Below, piece after piece: positions 53,899-61,488 of a stretch of DNA of 64,000 nucleotides (its first letter is position 1; each line of letters opens with the position of its first letter). The position numbers were made by a program, and so were the translations under genes. This DNA comes from Actinokineospora bangkokensis (GTDB lineage Bacteria > Actinomycetota > Actinomycetes > Mycobacteriales > Pseudonocardiaceae), in NCBI RefSeq assembly GCF_001940455.1, contig NZ_MKQR01000009.1, positions 248,754 to 312,753 of the forward strand, given 5' to 3'. Below the pieces are notes generated by a model. That model was not told the origin of the DNA, ran no database searches, and saw nothing but the letters and a program-made list of their open reading frames with translations.

Positions 53899-53942
53899 GC
53901 GATAGTCCGCGATAGTGCCGGGATATCGCCCGCGGCTAACGT
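53899..53942 (+). promoter_or_regulatory. Second SARP-type repeat array with -10 box, facing right
   Basis: GCGATAG (53899), GCGATAG (53909) and GGGATAT (53920) are spaced 10 and 11 bp; TAACGT (53937-53942) follows 10 bp after the last repeat, matching the usual distance from SARP repeats to a -10 element. It points away from the operon, toward a possible small gene at 54012. Confidence 0.65.
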
Positions 53943-54011
53943 TTTCCCCTGGCGGCCACGACGTCCGCTGCGGGGGGACGACCCCCGGGCCGGAGAGGAA
54001 GAGCGCTGATC

Positions 54012-54095
54012 ATGAGGGGGAGCACGGTCGTGACGAGGACGCCGAGGGCCACCGCACCGCCCACCGCGGCACCGGACACCCCGTGGGGGAAGTGA
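54012..54095 (+). CDS. Possible 27-residue peptide gene
   Basis: ATG 54012 follows AGAGGAAG with about 9-nt spacing and opens a 27-codon frame beginning MRGSTVV and ending PDTPWGK, rich in Thr, Pro, Arg and Ala. It lies 70 bp downstream of the TAACGT -10 of a rightward SARP-type promoter and 10 bp before a hairpin, so it is the only plausible product of that short transcript. No known peptide family is recognised. It might be a substrate or signal peptide of the cluster, or the transcript might act as RNA only. Confidence 0.35.
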   Translation: MRGSTVVTRTPRATAPPTAAPDTPWGK

Positions 54096-54105
54096 CGGGG
54101 TGATC

Positions 54106-54138
54106 CGGCGGGTGGCGCGCGTGGCGTGCCACCCGCCG
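54106..54138. terminator. Hairpin after the small peptide frame
   Basis: Perfect 11-bp arms CGGCGGGTGGC (54106-54116) and complement (54128-54138) with an 11-nt loop, between the rightward small unit and the 3' end of the convergent SARP gene. Confidence 0.6.
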
Positions 54139-54220
54139 CGGTTCGTCCGCCCGTGCTGGTTGCAGCGCAGCGGGACCGGGCGCCCGCGTCGTCGAACTCC
54201 CCGCTGTGGCGGGGAAGCGC

Positions 54221-57163
54221 TCAGCGCCCGCTGGTCAACGTGTCCAGCACCAGCGAATCCACGGTCAACCGGGCCGCTCCCACCACCGGCGGCGCGGCCT
54301 CGCGCTCCGCGCGCTCACCGAGCACCGCCTCCAGTTCCCGCTGGATCCCGTCCACCGGGATCGCGGCCGCCGCCTGCCCCGCCAGGTCCAGCGCCTCGCG
54401 CAGCACCTGCGCCGCCGCGGCCCGGTCGCCCAGCACCGCGTGCACGGCCCCCAACCGCTCCAGCACCCGCACCTGCCCCATGAGGTCCCGGCTCGATCGC
54501 ACGGTGTCGAGCAACCCGCGCAACAGCTCGGCGGCGTGCTGGTAGCGCGCCTGGCGCACCAGCAGTTCGCTGAGCCGGAAGCGCAGCTGGTTCTCCACCC
54601 GCTTGCTGCCCTCCGGCGGGCACAGCGCCAGCGCGTGCAGCAGGTGCTGCTCGGCGCGGGCGATGTCGCCGGATTCCAGCTCCAGGGCCACGATCTGCAC
54701 CCACACGTGGGCCTGGCCGACCACGTCGCCCACCGCGGCGAACTCCCGCGAGGCCTGCTCGTAGCCGCGCAGCGCGCTGTCGTCCTCGCCGCGCATCTGG
54801 TCCACCAGCGCCAGGTTCCGCCGCGCGATGGCCGTGCCGTGCGCGTCGCCCAGCCGGGTGAAGGTCGCCAGCGCCGGGTGCAGCAGCTCGCGCGCCAGGG
54901 CCAGCCTGCGCCCGCTCAGGTGCATCGATCCCAGCGAGCACAGCAGCGCCGCCTCGCCGCGCTCGTGCCCGGCGGCGCGCACCGCCTCCAGCGCCCGCTC
55001 GTGCGTGCGCTCCCAGTCGTCGTGGTACAGCCTCGCCTCGAACAGCGCCACGAGCGTGACGGCCAGGTCCCAGGCGTGCTCGTCCAACCCGGAGTCCGCG
55101 GCCATGTCCACCGCGCCGCACAGGCAATCCCGCTCGAACTCCAGCCACGCCAGCGGGTCCTCCTTGACCTGCCGCACCAGGTCTGCGGGCAGCTCGGGGC
55201 GCTCCACACCGCTGTGCAGCACGGTGCTGCCGTCCCGGCCGTAGAGGGTGGTGTGCGCGGTGCGGGCCAGTTCCAACCACCGCGCGACGACGCGCGCCAC
55301 GGCGTGGTGGGCGCCGTCGTCCTCGACCTCCGAGCGCTCCCGCGCGAACAGCCACAGCAGCCCGTGGAACCGGTAGCGCGGCGCGGACCCCGCGCCCGCC
55401 GGGGCGATCTCGATCATCTGCATGTCGACCAGGTGCTCCAGCAGCGCCGATCCCCGGTCGACGCCGACGTCGAGCAGCACGCCCGCCACCCACGCCGGGA
55501 ACGTCGCGCAGCGCAGCGCGCTGAGCAGCCGCAGCAACCGGCGCGCCTGCGGGTCGAGGCTGTCGTAGGTGAGCGCGACGCTGGCCCGCACCACCAGTTC
55601 GCCGTGCGAGAGCTCGTCGAGCCTGCGCTTCTCATCGGACAACCGCTCCAGCATCCACGACAGCGTCAGCGTGGGGCGGGCGGCCAAGCGCGCCGAGACG
55701 ATCCGCAGCGCCAGCGGCAACCGGTCCACCAAGCGCACCAGGGCCTCCGCGGCCGCGCGCTCGGCGGCCACCCGCTCCTGCCCGATCACCCGCACCAGCA
55801 GCTGCACGGCCTGCGCGGGCTCCAGCACGTCGACCTCGAACACCCGCCCGCCCGCCAACCCGGTGAGCCGCACCCGGCTGGTGACCAGCACCGCGCAGCG
55901 GCTGTTGCCCGGCAGCAGGTGCGCCACCTGCGACTCCGAGGCCGCGTCGTCGAGCACCACCAGCAGCCTGCGGTCGGAGATCAGGTGCCGGAACAGCGCC
56001 GCGCGCTCGCCCAGGCTGTCCGGGATGCCCTCCACCAGCACGCCCAGCGCGCGCAGGAAGCGCCCCAGCACGTCCGAGGGCGAGACCGGGGACGGCCCGG
56101 TGCCGCCCAGCTCGCAGTAGAGCTGGCCGTCGGGGAAGTCGTGCTCGCACACCCGGTGCGCCACGTGCGCGGCCAGCGCGCTCTTGCCCACGCCCGGCTT
56201 GCCCGCCAGCACCACGACGTTCGCCGCGCGCGGGGCCTCCCGGTCGAGCAGCACCCGGCGCAGCGTGGCCACGAGCTCGGCGTGCCCGGTGAAGTCCGCG
56301 ATGTCGGCGGGCAGCTGGTGCGGGGCGCGCGGCGTCCTGTGGTCATCGGATGACCGCGCCTGCACCGGAACCGCCGCGGGCCGCGGCGGGAGCAGCTGGT
56401 CGGCGTCGGAGAGCATCGCCGCCTCCAGCTCGCGCAGCTCCGCGCCGGGCTCCATGCCCAGCTCCTCGATCATCAGCTCCCGGCCGACCCGGTAGACCTC
56501 CAGCGCCTCCGCGCGCCGCCCGGAGCGGTAGAGCGCGAGCATGTACTGCCCGCGCAGGCGTTCGCGCAGCGGGTGCTCGGCCAGCAGCGCCGCGACGCCG
56601 CCGATGGCCGTGCGGTGGTCGCCGAGCCGGATCGCCAGGTCGAACGAGGTCTCCTTGGCCTGGAGCAGGCTCTCGTCGAGCTGGGCGGCGCGCGCCCGCA
56701 CCAGCCTGCTGTGGATGCCGTCGAGCGCGGGCCCGCGCCACAGCGCGATCGCCCGGCGCAGCAGCGCCGCGGCCGCGGTGAGCTTGCCCTGCGCGGCCAG
56801 CACGTCGGCGTCGGCGGTCATCCGCGCGAACAGCTTGGCGTCGACCTGCTCCTCGGGGACCTGGAGCAGGTAGCCCGAGGCCCGGGTGACCAGCGCGTCG
56901 GCCCACCCGGAGCCGCGCAGCACGTTGCGCAGCGCCGACACGCAGATCTGCACCTGCGCGCGGGCGGTGGCGGGTGGCGCGCCGTCCCAGATCGCGTCGA
57001 TGAGCCGGTTCGTCGCGACCACCCGGTTGGCCTCCAGCACCAGCATGGTCAGCACGATCTCCTGGCGACCGGGGGAGAGCCGGGACGACTCGGCGACGCG
57101 GACCTCCAGCGGCCCCAGGACGCGGAACGCGGGCTCCTCGCCCGCCGCACGGTTCTGGTCCAC
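54221..57163 (-). CDS. Large SARP-family transcriptional activator (wHTH-BTAD-NB-ARC-TPR)
   Basis: 980 aa from GTG 57163, preferred for spacing to AGGGGAGA; GTG 57169 adds two residues. Domains: OmpR-type winged helix (FRVLGPLEVRVAESSRLSPGRQE to SGYLLQVP), BTAD (LFARMTADADVLAAQG to GRELMIEELGMEPGAELREL), NB-ARC ATPase (Walker A VVLAGKPGVGKSALA near 320; LLVVLDDAASE; DLEPA-like DVLEPAQAVQLL), then TPR-like helices to the end. AfsR-like SARPs activate antibiotic clusters by binding heptamer repeats next to -10 boxes. Two such arrays lie at 53855-53942, between this gene and the operon, so it is the likely cluster-situated activator. Confidence 0.94.
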   Translation of the reverse strand: MDQNRAAGEEPAFRVLGPLEVRVAESSRLSPGRQEIVLTMLVLEANRVVATNRLIDAIWDGAPPATARAQVQICVSALRNVLRGSGWADALVTRASGYLLQVPEEQVDAKLFARMTADADVLAAQGKLTAAAALLRRAIALWRGPALDGIHSRLVRARAAQLDESLLQAKETSFDLAIRLGDHRTAIGGVAALLAEHPLRERLRGQYMLALYRSGRRAEALEVYRVGRELMIEELGMEPGAELRELEAAMLSDADQLLPPRPAAVPVQARSSDDHRTPRAPHQLPADIADFTGHAELVATLRRVLLDREAPRAANVVVLAGKPGVGKSALAAHVAHRVCEHDFPDGQLYCELGGTGPSPVSPSDVLGRFLRALGVLVEGIPDSLGERAALFRHLISDRRLLVVLDDAASESQVAHLLPGNSRCAVLVTSRVRLTGLAGGRVFEVDVLEPAQAVQLLVRVIGQERVAAERAAAEALVRLVDRLPLALRIVSARLAARPTLTLSWMLERLSDEKRRLDELSHGELVVRASVALTYDSLDPQARRLLRLLSALRCATFPAWVAGVLLDVGVDRGSALLEHLVDMQMIEIAPAGAGSAPRYRFHGLLWLFARERSEVEDDGAHHAVARVVARWLELARTAHTTLYGRDGSTVLHSGVERPELPADLVRQVKEDPLAWLEFERDCLCGAVDMAADSGLDEHAWDLAVTLVALFEARLYHDDWERTHERALEAVRAAGHERGEAALLCSLGSMHLSGRRLALARELLHPALATFTRLGDAHGTAIARRNLALVDQMRGEDDSALRGYEQASREFAAVGDVVGQAHVWVQIVALELESGDIARAEQHLLHALALCPPEGSKRVENQLRFRLSELLVRQARYQHAAELLRGLLDTVRSSRDLMGQVRVLERLGAVHAVLGDRAAAAQVLREALDLAGQAAAAIPVDGIQRELEAVLGERAEREAAPPVVGAARLTVDSLVLDTLTSGR

Positions 57164-57294
57164 GCGCACGTTCTCCCCTGGTCAGCTGCTGCCGGGTCAC
57201 CGGACCGGTCGCGACAAGTGGTCCACTGTAGCGAAACCGCGATCCAGCATAGAGATTTTGCGGGAATGGACCAGCAGTTCCAGGAGGCGAAACC

Positions 57295-57705
57295 ATGACC
57301 GATCCGATCCCCGCCATCCGTTCCCTCTGCCTGCCCTTTCCCGGCTGCGCCGAACGGCTCAGCCACGGTGAGCCCGCTTGGTTCGCCGGTGCCCGGCGCA
57401 GGTTCGTCACCTACGCGGGGATCCGGCACTGCGCCCGGCCCGCGATCTGGTGCGCCGCCCCGCCCGGCGCCCAGGAAGCCCTGGTCGCGGCCGATCCGGT
57501 GCGCTTCTTCCGCCCGCCCTACGTCGGCCACCGCGGCTGGCTCGGCGTCTACCTCGACGTCGCCGTCGACCCCGCTGAACTGGCCGAGATCATCACCGAC
57601 GCCTACCGCCAGGTGGCCCCGCCCACCCTGTTGGCCCAGCTCGACGCCGCACCCGCCCACCCCGCCGCGACGCCCCGTGAACTCCCGGGAACGCGCCGGG
57701 GCTGA
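57295..57705 (+). CDS. MmcQ/YjbR-family protein
   Basis: 136 aa from ATG 57295 with CAGGAGGCG upstream. Family features: LPFPGCAERLSHGEPAWFAG, RRFVTYAG, and the C-terminal PPYVGHRGWLGVYLD with YRQVAPPTLLAQLD. These are small cytosolic proteins with a double-wing fold, annotated as possible DNA binding, function unproven. Divergent from the SARP gene (131-bp gap). Confidence 0.9.
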   Translation: MTDPIPAIRSLCLPFPGCAERLSHGEPAWFAGARRRFVTYAGIRHCARPAIWCAAPPGAQEALVAADPVRFFRPPYVGHRGWLGVYLDVAVDPAELAEIITDAYRQVAPPTLLAQLDAAPAHPAATPRELPGTRRG

Positions 57706-58102
57706 CAAATGGTAATTCCGCCCACCCTCCGGAAAATTCCCCGAAGAGGCCGAGGACGTGCTAACGCGCCCGCTGACGTGAATACGTCTCAGCCGCATTC
57801 CACGGCCGCGGACCACCGCATTCCCCCTGGTCGGCACCCGACAACCGCAGCCGGGACGCCGGGGGAGACGCGCGAGCGCCGCTCCGTCGGAACCCTTTCA
57901 CGCGATAACCACCCTTCCGGGGGGAGAGTGCCGATAACCGTGCCGGAGGAATCCAACGAACCCCCTTTCCTGGCCGCCAATCCCCGACCCGCCGTACTGG
58001 GGACACCAGGTTCCTCGTTCACGGCGAATCGGACGTTAGCGGTCCGCAACGGACAATCCGATCGTGGCGGTGAGAAACTGACACACAAAGAGATCGGCCC
58101 GG
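57706..58102. other. 397-bp non-coding spacer
   Basis: Less GC-rich than the flanking genes, with several ATTCC/GGAAT-type stretches (for example CCGGAAAATTCC near 57728 and separated CCGATC/GATCGG near 58058 and 58090). No convincing gene, RNA element or regular repeat was recognised. It separates the MmcQ gene from the 3' end of a leftward gene, so promoters are not required here. Confidence 0.5.
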
Positions 58103-58402
58103 TTATTCCCCGTCCAATTCCCGCAACCCCGCCACCCACCGCTCCCGCCGCTCGGCCGAACTCGCCTCCCACCACGGCACCCCGCGCTCACCCAACGCCA
58201 CCTTCGCCACCTGCACCCGCCCCCGCGCCACCCGCTCCCCCTCGGCGTCCCCGGCCCGCACCGCCACCCCCACGGCCCGCCGAGCCGCCATCAAGTGCTT
58301 CCGCAACGCCGCCGCCGCGTCCTCCGGCACCTCCGGGTCGGTCGCCCGCCACCGCCGTCCCTCCACCACCACGTACCGCCCATCCGGCGTCCGCTCGACC
58401 AC
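58103..58402 (-). CDS. Small conserved actinobacterial protein
   Basis: 99 aa from GTG 58402 with GAGGAGGGGCGA just upstream. The sequence begins VERTPDGRYVVVEGRRWRATDP, and has the AARRAVGVAVRAGDAEGE and RVQVAKVALGERGVPWWE segments seen in a widespread family of short actinobacterial proteins of unknown function. Charged, helical, no signal peptide. The frame on the opposite strand is only a Pro/Arg-rich shadow. Confidence 0.8.
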   Translation of the reverse strand: MVERTPDGRYVVVEGRRWRATDPEVPEDAAAALRKHLMAARRAVGVAVRAGDAEGERVARGRVQVAKVALGERGVPWWEASSAERRERWVAGLRELDGE

Positions 58403-58599
58403 TCGCCCCTCCTCGCGCTCCCGGTGTGGCCACGGAGTGCCCTCGCGGTCGCGGCGTCAATCCCACCGAACGGTGGGTGCGGTGGGCCAATTGATACGGG
58501 TCCACTACGGATTGTTCCGGTGTTCACGGTCACTTCACACTTCGGGGCGTGGTCGGGTGTCCCCCCGGCCGCGCACCCTGCAAGCAGAGGAGAGCGCTC

Positions 58600-59319
58600 G
58601 TGAGGACGATGTTGGCCGCTGTGGCGGTGGCGCTGGGGGCGGTCGTGGTGGCGGCGCCGGTGGCGGGGGCGAAGCCGGGGCCGCCGGTGGGGGAGGCGCC
58701 GCCGTCGACGCAGATCATCGACGGGGGGTACTACAACCAGAGCGCGCCGTGGGCGGCTCGGCTGTTCCTCAACGGGCAGCAGAACTGCACGGCGACGTTG
58801 ATCTCCTCGCAGTACGTGCTGACGGCGCGGCACTGCGTGGGCGGGTCGTTGTCGTTCCGGATCGGGAGCCTGGACCAGAGCAGCGGGGGGTACGTGGCCT
58901 ACGGGGCGCAGACGACCACCCACCCGTCGGCGGACCTGGCGCTGGTGCGGCTGGACCGCAGCATCCGCACGACCTACTCGCCGCTGGGCACCTCCACCGA
59001 CGTGGCGCCGGGGCGGTACGCGGTCGTGCTGGGGTGGGGGGCCACCTGCACGGACCAGGCGGAGATCAACTGCCAGTCGCGGTACCTCAAGTACGCCGAC
59101 GTGACCGTTTCCACCGTCGCCGACCGGGACTACTTCGGCGGGGTGGCGATCGGCGCCCGGTACTACAACGGGATCACCGCCGGGGGTGACTCCGGGGGGC
59201 CGATGTTCGCCAACGGCCGCCAGGTGGGGGTCGCGTCGACGAGCAACCGGTACGACTACACCTCCTACACCAACATCACCCGCTACCGGTCCTGGATCAG
59301 CTCCATCGCCGGTGTGTGA
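58600..59319 (+). CDS. Secreted trypsin-like serine protease (S1)
   Basis: 239 aa from GTG 58600 with AGAGGAG 10 nt upstream. Signal peptide (MLAAVAVALGAVVVAAPVAGA), short propeptide, then an S1 domain: His in TARHC, Asp in ADLALVRL, Ser in GDSGGP, with GWGATC and paired cysteines. The N-terminus after cleavage would be IIDGG, near the canonical IVGG. The residue six before the active Ser lies in YYNGITAGGDSGGP, not the Asp typical of trypsin, so specificity is probably not tryptic. Monocistronic. Confidence 0.93.
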   Translation: MRTMLAAVAVALGAVVVAAPVAGAKPGPPVGEAPPSTQIIDGGYYNQSAPWAARLFLNGQQNCTATLISSQYVLTARHCVGGSLSFRIGSLDQSSGGYVAYGAQTTTHPSADLALVRLDRSIRTTYSPLGTSTDVAPGRYAVVLGWGATCTDQAEINCQSRYLKYADVTVSTVADRDYFGGVAIGARYYNGITAGGDSGGPMFANGRQVGVASTSNRYDYTSYTNITRYRSWISSIAGV

Positions 59320-59384
59320 CCCCGTCCCGCGTCCGCGCGTCAGGCGCGGGCGCGGGGCGGTCCCCGTGGTTTGATCAAGCGGAG

Positions 59385-59402
59385 GTACCCCGGTCGGGGT
59401 AC
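59385..59402. promoter_or_regulatory. Palindrome GTACCCCG-N2-CGGGGTAC
   Basis: A perfect 8-bp inverted repeat 10 bp before the YihY gene start; it may be an operator or a leader hairpin. Confidence 0.4.
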
Positions 59403-59411
59403 ACATTCCGG

Positions 59412-60440
59412 GTGAGCGCGGAGGCGTCGGGGACACGGGTGGGGTGGGCGCAGCGGTGGCGCCGGGCACGGGTGCGGTACCGGTGGCTAGACCACCTCGT
59501 CCGGGCGGTGGACCGCTACATCGAGCACAGCGGGTACCAGTACGTCGGCGCGATCACCTACTTCAGCGTGCTGTCGGTGGTGCCCATCATGATGGTGGGG
59601 TTCTCCACCGCCGGGTTCGTGCTCGCGGGCAGCCCGGACCTGCTCACCCAGTTGCGCATCGGGGTGGGCAACGTGGTGCCCCGGCCGCTGGTGGGCGAGG
59701 TGGGCACGCTGGTTGACGGGCTGATCGACCAGCGCACCCACATCGGCGTCCTCGGCCTGGTCGTCGGGCTCTACTCCGGCTGGAACTGGATGAACGCCCT
59801 GCGCGACGCGCTCACCGCCATGTGGGACCAGCACCGGGTCGACCAACCGCTGCTGCGGGTGGTGGTGCGCGACGGGCTCGCGCTGCTCGGGCTGGTGCCC
59901 GCCATCGCGGTGTCGTTCGGGCTCACCGCGGTCGGCGGCAGCGTCGGCGGCTGGCTGCTGCGGTTGGCGGGCATCGAGGACACCCTGGGCGCGACCGTGC
60001 TGCTGCGGCTGTCCACGGTCGTGCTCGCCCTCACCGCCGACTGGCTGGTGTTCCTGTGGGTGCTCACCAAGCTGCCGCGCCGCCCGGTGGGCCTGCGCAG
60101 CGCCGTGCGTGGCGCCGCCGCGGCGGCGGTCGGGTTCGAGGCGCTCAAGCTCGCGGGCAACGTCTACCTGGGCATCATCGGCGGCTCGCCCACCGGGGTC
60201 GCCTTCGGGTCGGTGATCGGTCTGCTCGTGTTCATCTCGCTGGTCTCCCGGCTGCTGATCTTCATCGCCGCCTGGACCGCGACCGGGTCGGACACCGCCG
60301 CCCGCCAGCCCGTCGCGCCGCCTGGCCCGGCGGTCATCCGGGTGACCGCCGCCGAGCGCGCCAACCCGCTCGTGCCCGCTGCGGTCGGCGCGGCCTTCGG
60401 GGCGCTGCTCACGACCGTGTTCCGGCGCAAGCGGAAATGA
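59412..60440 (+). CDS. YihY/BrkB-family inner membrane protein
   Basis: 342 aa from GTG 59412. Family features: DHLVRAVDRYIEHSGYQYVGAITYFSVLSVVPIMMV in parts (GYQYVGAITYFSVLS), a second helix pair GVLGLVVGLYSGWNWMNALRDALTAMWDQ, and GFEALKLAGNVYLGIIGGSPTGVAFGSVIGLLVFISLVSR in the last third. About six TM helices and a C-terminal basic tail (RRKRK). YihY proteins are conserved membrane proteins with no settled function (earlier misannotated as RNase BN). Confidence 0.92.
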   Translation: MSAEASGTRVGWAQRWRRARVRYRWLDHLVRAVDRYIEHSGYQYVGAITYFSVLSVVPIMMVGFSTAGFVLAGSPDLLTQLRIGVGNVVPRPLVGEVGTLVDGLIDQRTHIGVLGLVVGLYSGWNWMNALRDALTAMWDQHRVDQPLLRVVVRDGLALLGLVPAIAVSFGLTAVGGSVGGWLLRLAGIEDTLGATVLLRLSTVVLALTADWLVFLWVLTKLPRRPVGLRSAVRGAAAAAVGFEALKLAGNVYLGIIGGSPTGVAFGSVIGLLVFISLVSRLLIFIAAWTATGSDTAARQPVAPPGPAVIRVTAAERANPLVPAAVGAAFGALLTTVFRRKRK

Positions 60441-60463
60441 CCTCGTCGGTCCTCACCGGACCG

Positions 60464-61264
60464 TCAGCAGGTGCTCTCCGTCGCCATCGGGGCCGCGGGG
60501 TCGAACGCGTCCCGCTCGGCATCTCCCGCGTCGAGGTCCGGCTTTCCGCCCTTGCCCAGGCTGGGGGCGAGGAAACCCGCCTCGGCGGCGGCGCAGTCGA
60601 CGGAGTAGGAGTACGACGACCAGTCCAGCGCCGTCAACCCGGTCGCGTCCCACCGGTCGTCGTAGAAGCCGTACTGGGTGCGCACCCGCACGACGCTGAT
60701 GATGTGCAGCGGGTCGTTGACCCGCTCGGGGTCGGGGGGCCGGAACGCGTAGGCGAAGGCGTAGGACGTGTCGACGAGCAGTTCGCCCGGTCTGCCCGCC
60801 TTCGCGGTCATGGTGCCCGCGACCTTGGCAGGAACGCCCAGCAGCGTGCTCCCCGGGGCGATCGCGGTGCGGTACCCCTTGTTGGTGTGGACGTCCGCCC
60901 GGTCGCGCTCGGAGAAGCGGGCCGCGAGCCGGTCGAGGTCGTGCCCGTAGAGCACCTCGGGGTCGAGCCGAGCGGTGATGAGCACGTCGCGGACCTGGGT
61001 GAGCGCGCCCGCCACCTGCTCCGCCGAGAAGCCCGCCAGCGGTGTCGGCACGGGCACCACGACCCCCGCGGCACCGTCCTGCCAGCCGGCCGCCGCCGTC
61101 CCCGCGAAGGGTTGCGCGAGGTCCACCCGGCGCACCTCGGTCTGCGTGGTGGCGGTCGTGCTGGGCGCGCCCGTGAGCCCGGAGTCGGTGGCGCCGCGGT
61201 CCACGCTCCCGACCACCACCACGCTCGCCGCGAGCACCACCACGACCCCACCGGTGCTCAGCAC
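60464..61264 (-). CDS. Unrecognised membrane-anchored extracytoplasmic protein
   Basis: 266 aa if started at GTG 61264. It begins with one TM helix (VVVVLAASVVVVG) followed by a Thr/Ser-rich linker and a globular domain (GFSAEQVAGALTQVRDVLITARLDPEVLYG, RFSERDRADVHTNKGYRTAIAPGS, RVRTQYGFYDDRW in parts) ending MATESTC. No family recognised. The same frame is open upstream to a TAA near 61436 and encodes a plausible cytoplasmic N-terminus (ELFAGVGDDIFDHPDLRGPEW, then basic PKRRPRRRGPGFFARHRAAV) but contains no ATG, GTG or TTG; CTG at 61423 may be the true start. Two similar C-terminal cysteines (DCAAAEAG, STC) could pair. Confidence 0.7.
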   Translation of the reverse strand: MLSTGGVVVVLAASVVVVGSVDRGATDSGLTGAPSTTATTQTEVRRVDLAQPFAGTAAAGWQDGAAGVVVPVPTPLAGFSAEQVAGALTQVRDVLITARLDPEVLYGHDLDRLAARFSERDRADVHTNKGYRTAIAPGSTLLGVPAKVAGTMTAKAGRPGELLVDTSYAFAYAFRPPDPERVNDPLHIISVVRVRTQYGFYDDRWDATGLTALDWSSYSYSVDCAAAEAGFLAPSLGKGGKPDLDAGDAERDAFDPAAPMATESTC

Positions 61265-61488
61265 GGCGGCCCGGTGCCGGGCGAAGAACCCCGGGCCGCG
61301 CCGCCGCGGTCGCCGCTTGGGCGCCTTGACCCGGTCGAGCTCCTTGCCGAGCCGGTCCCACTCCGGGCCGCGCAGGTCCGGGTGGTCGAAGATGTCGTCC
61401 CCTACGCCTGCGAATAGCTCCAGGCGGGCCCCGCGTTACACCTCCTGGAGGGGTGGCGGTGGGGGCGGCCGCCCCCACCGCCACGCGG

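Noticed and set aside
53915-54103. 62-codon plus-strand frame over the SARP promoter region
   Set aside because: It would start inside the repeat array before the -10 box; the 54012 frame has a ribosome site and lies downstream of the promoter.
54206-56353. Long plus-strand frame opposite the SARP
   Set aside because: Antisense shadow rich in Arg/His/Gln with no domain; the SARP frame has clear motifs.
57706-58102. Possible c-di-AMP (ydaO-type) or other riboswitch
   Set aside because: Some GGGGAACC-like pieces were considered on the minus strand but conserved ydaO segments could not be assembled, and no suitable downstream gene is in the right place.
57709-58494. 261-codon plus-strand frame across the 57.7-58.5 kb spacer
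   Set aside because: Pro-rich composition, no ribosome site, antisense to a well-formed conserved small gene at 58103-58402.
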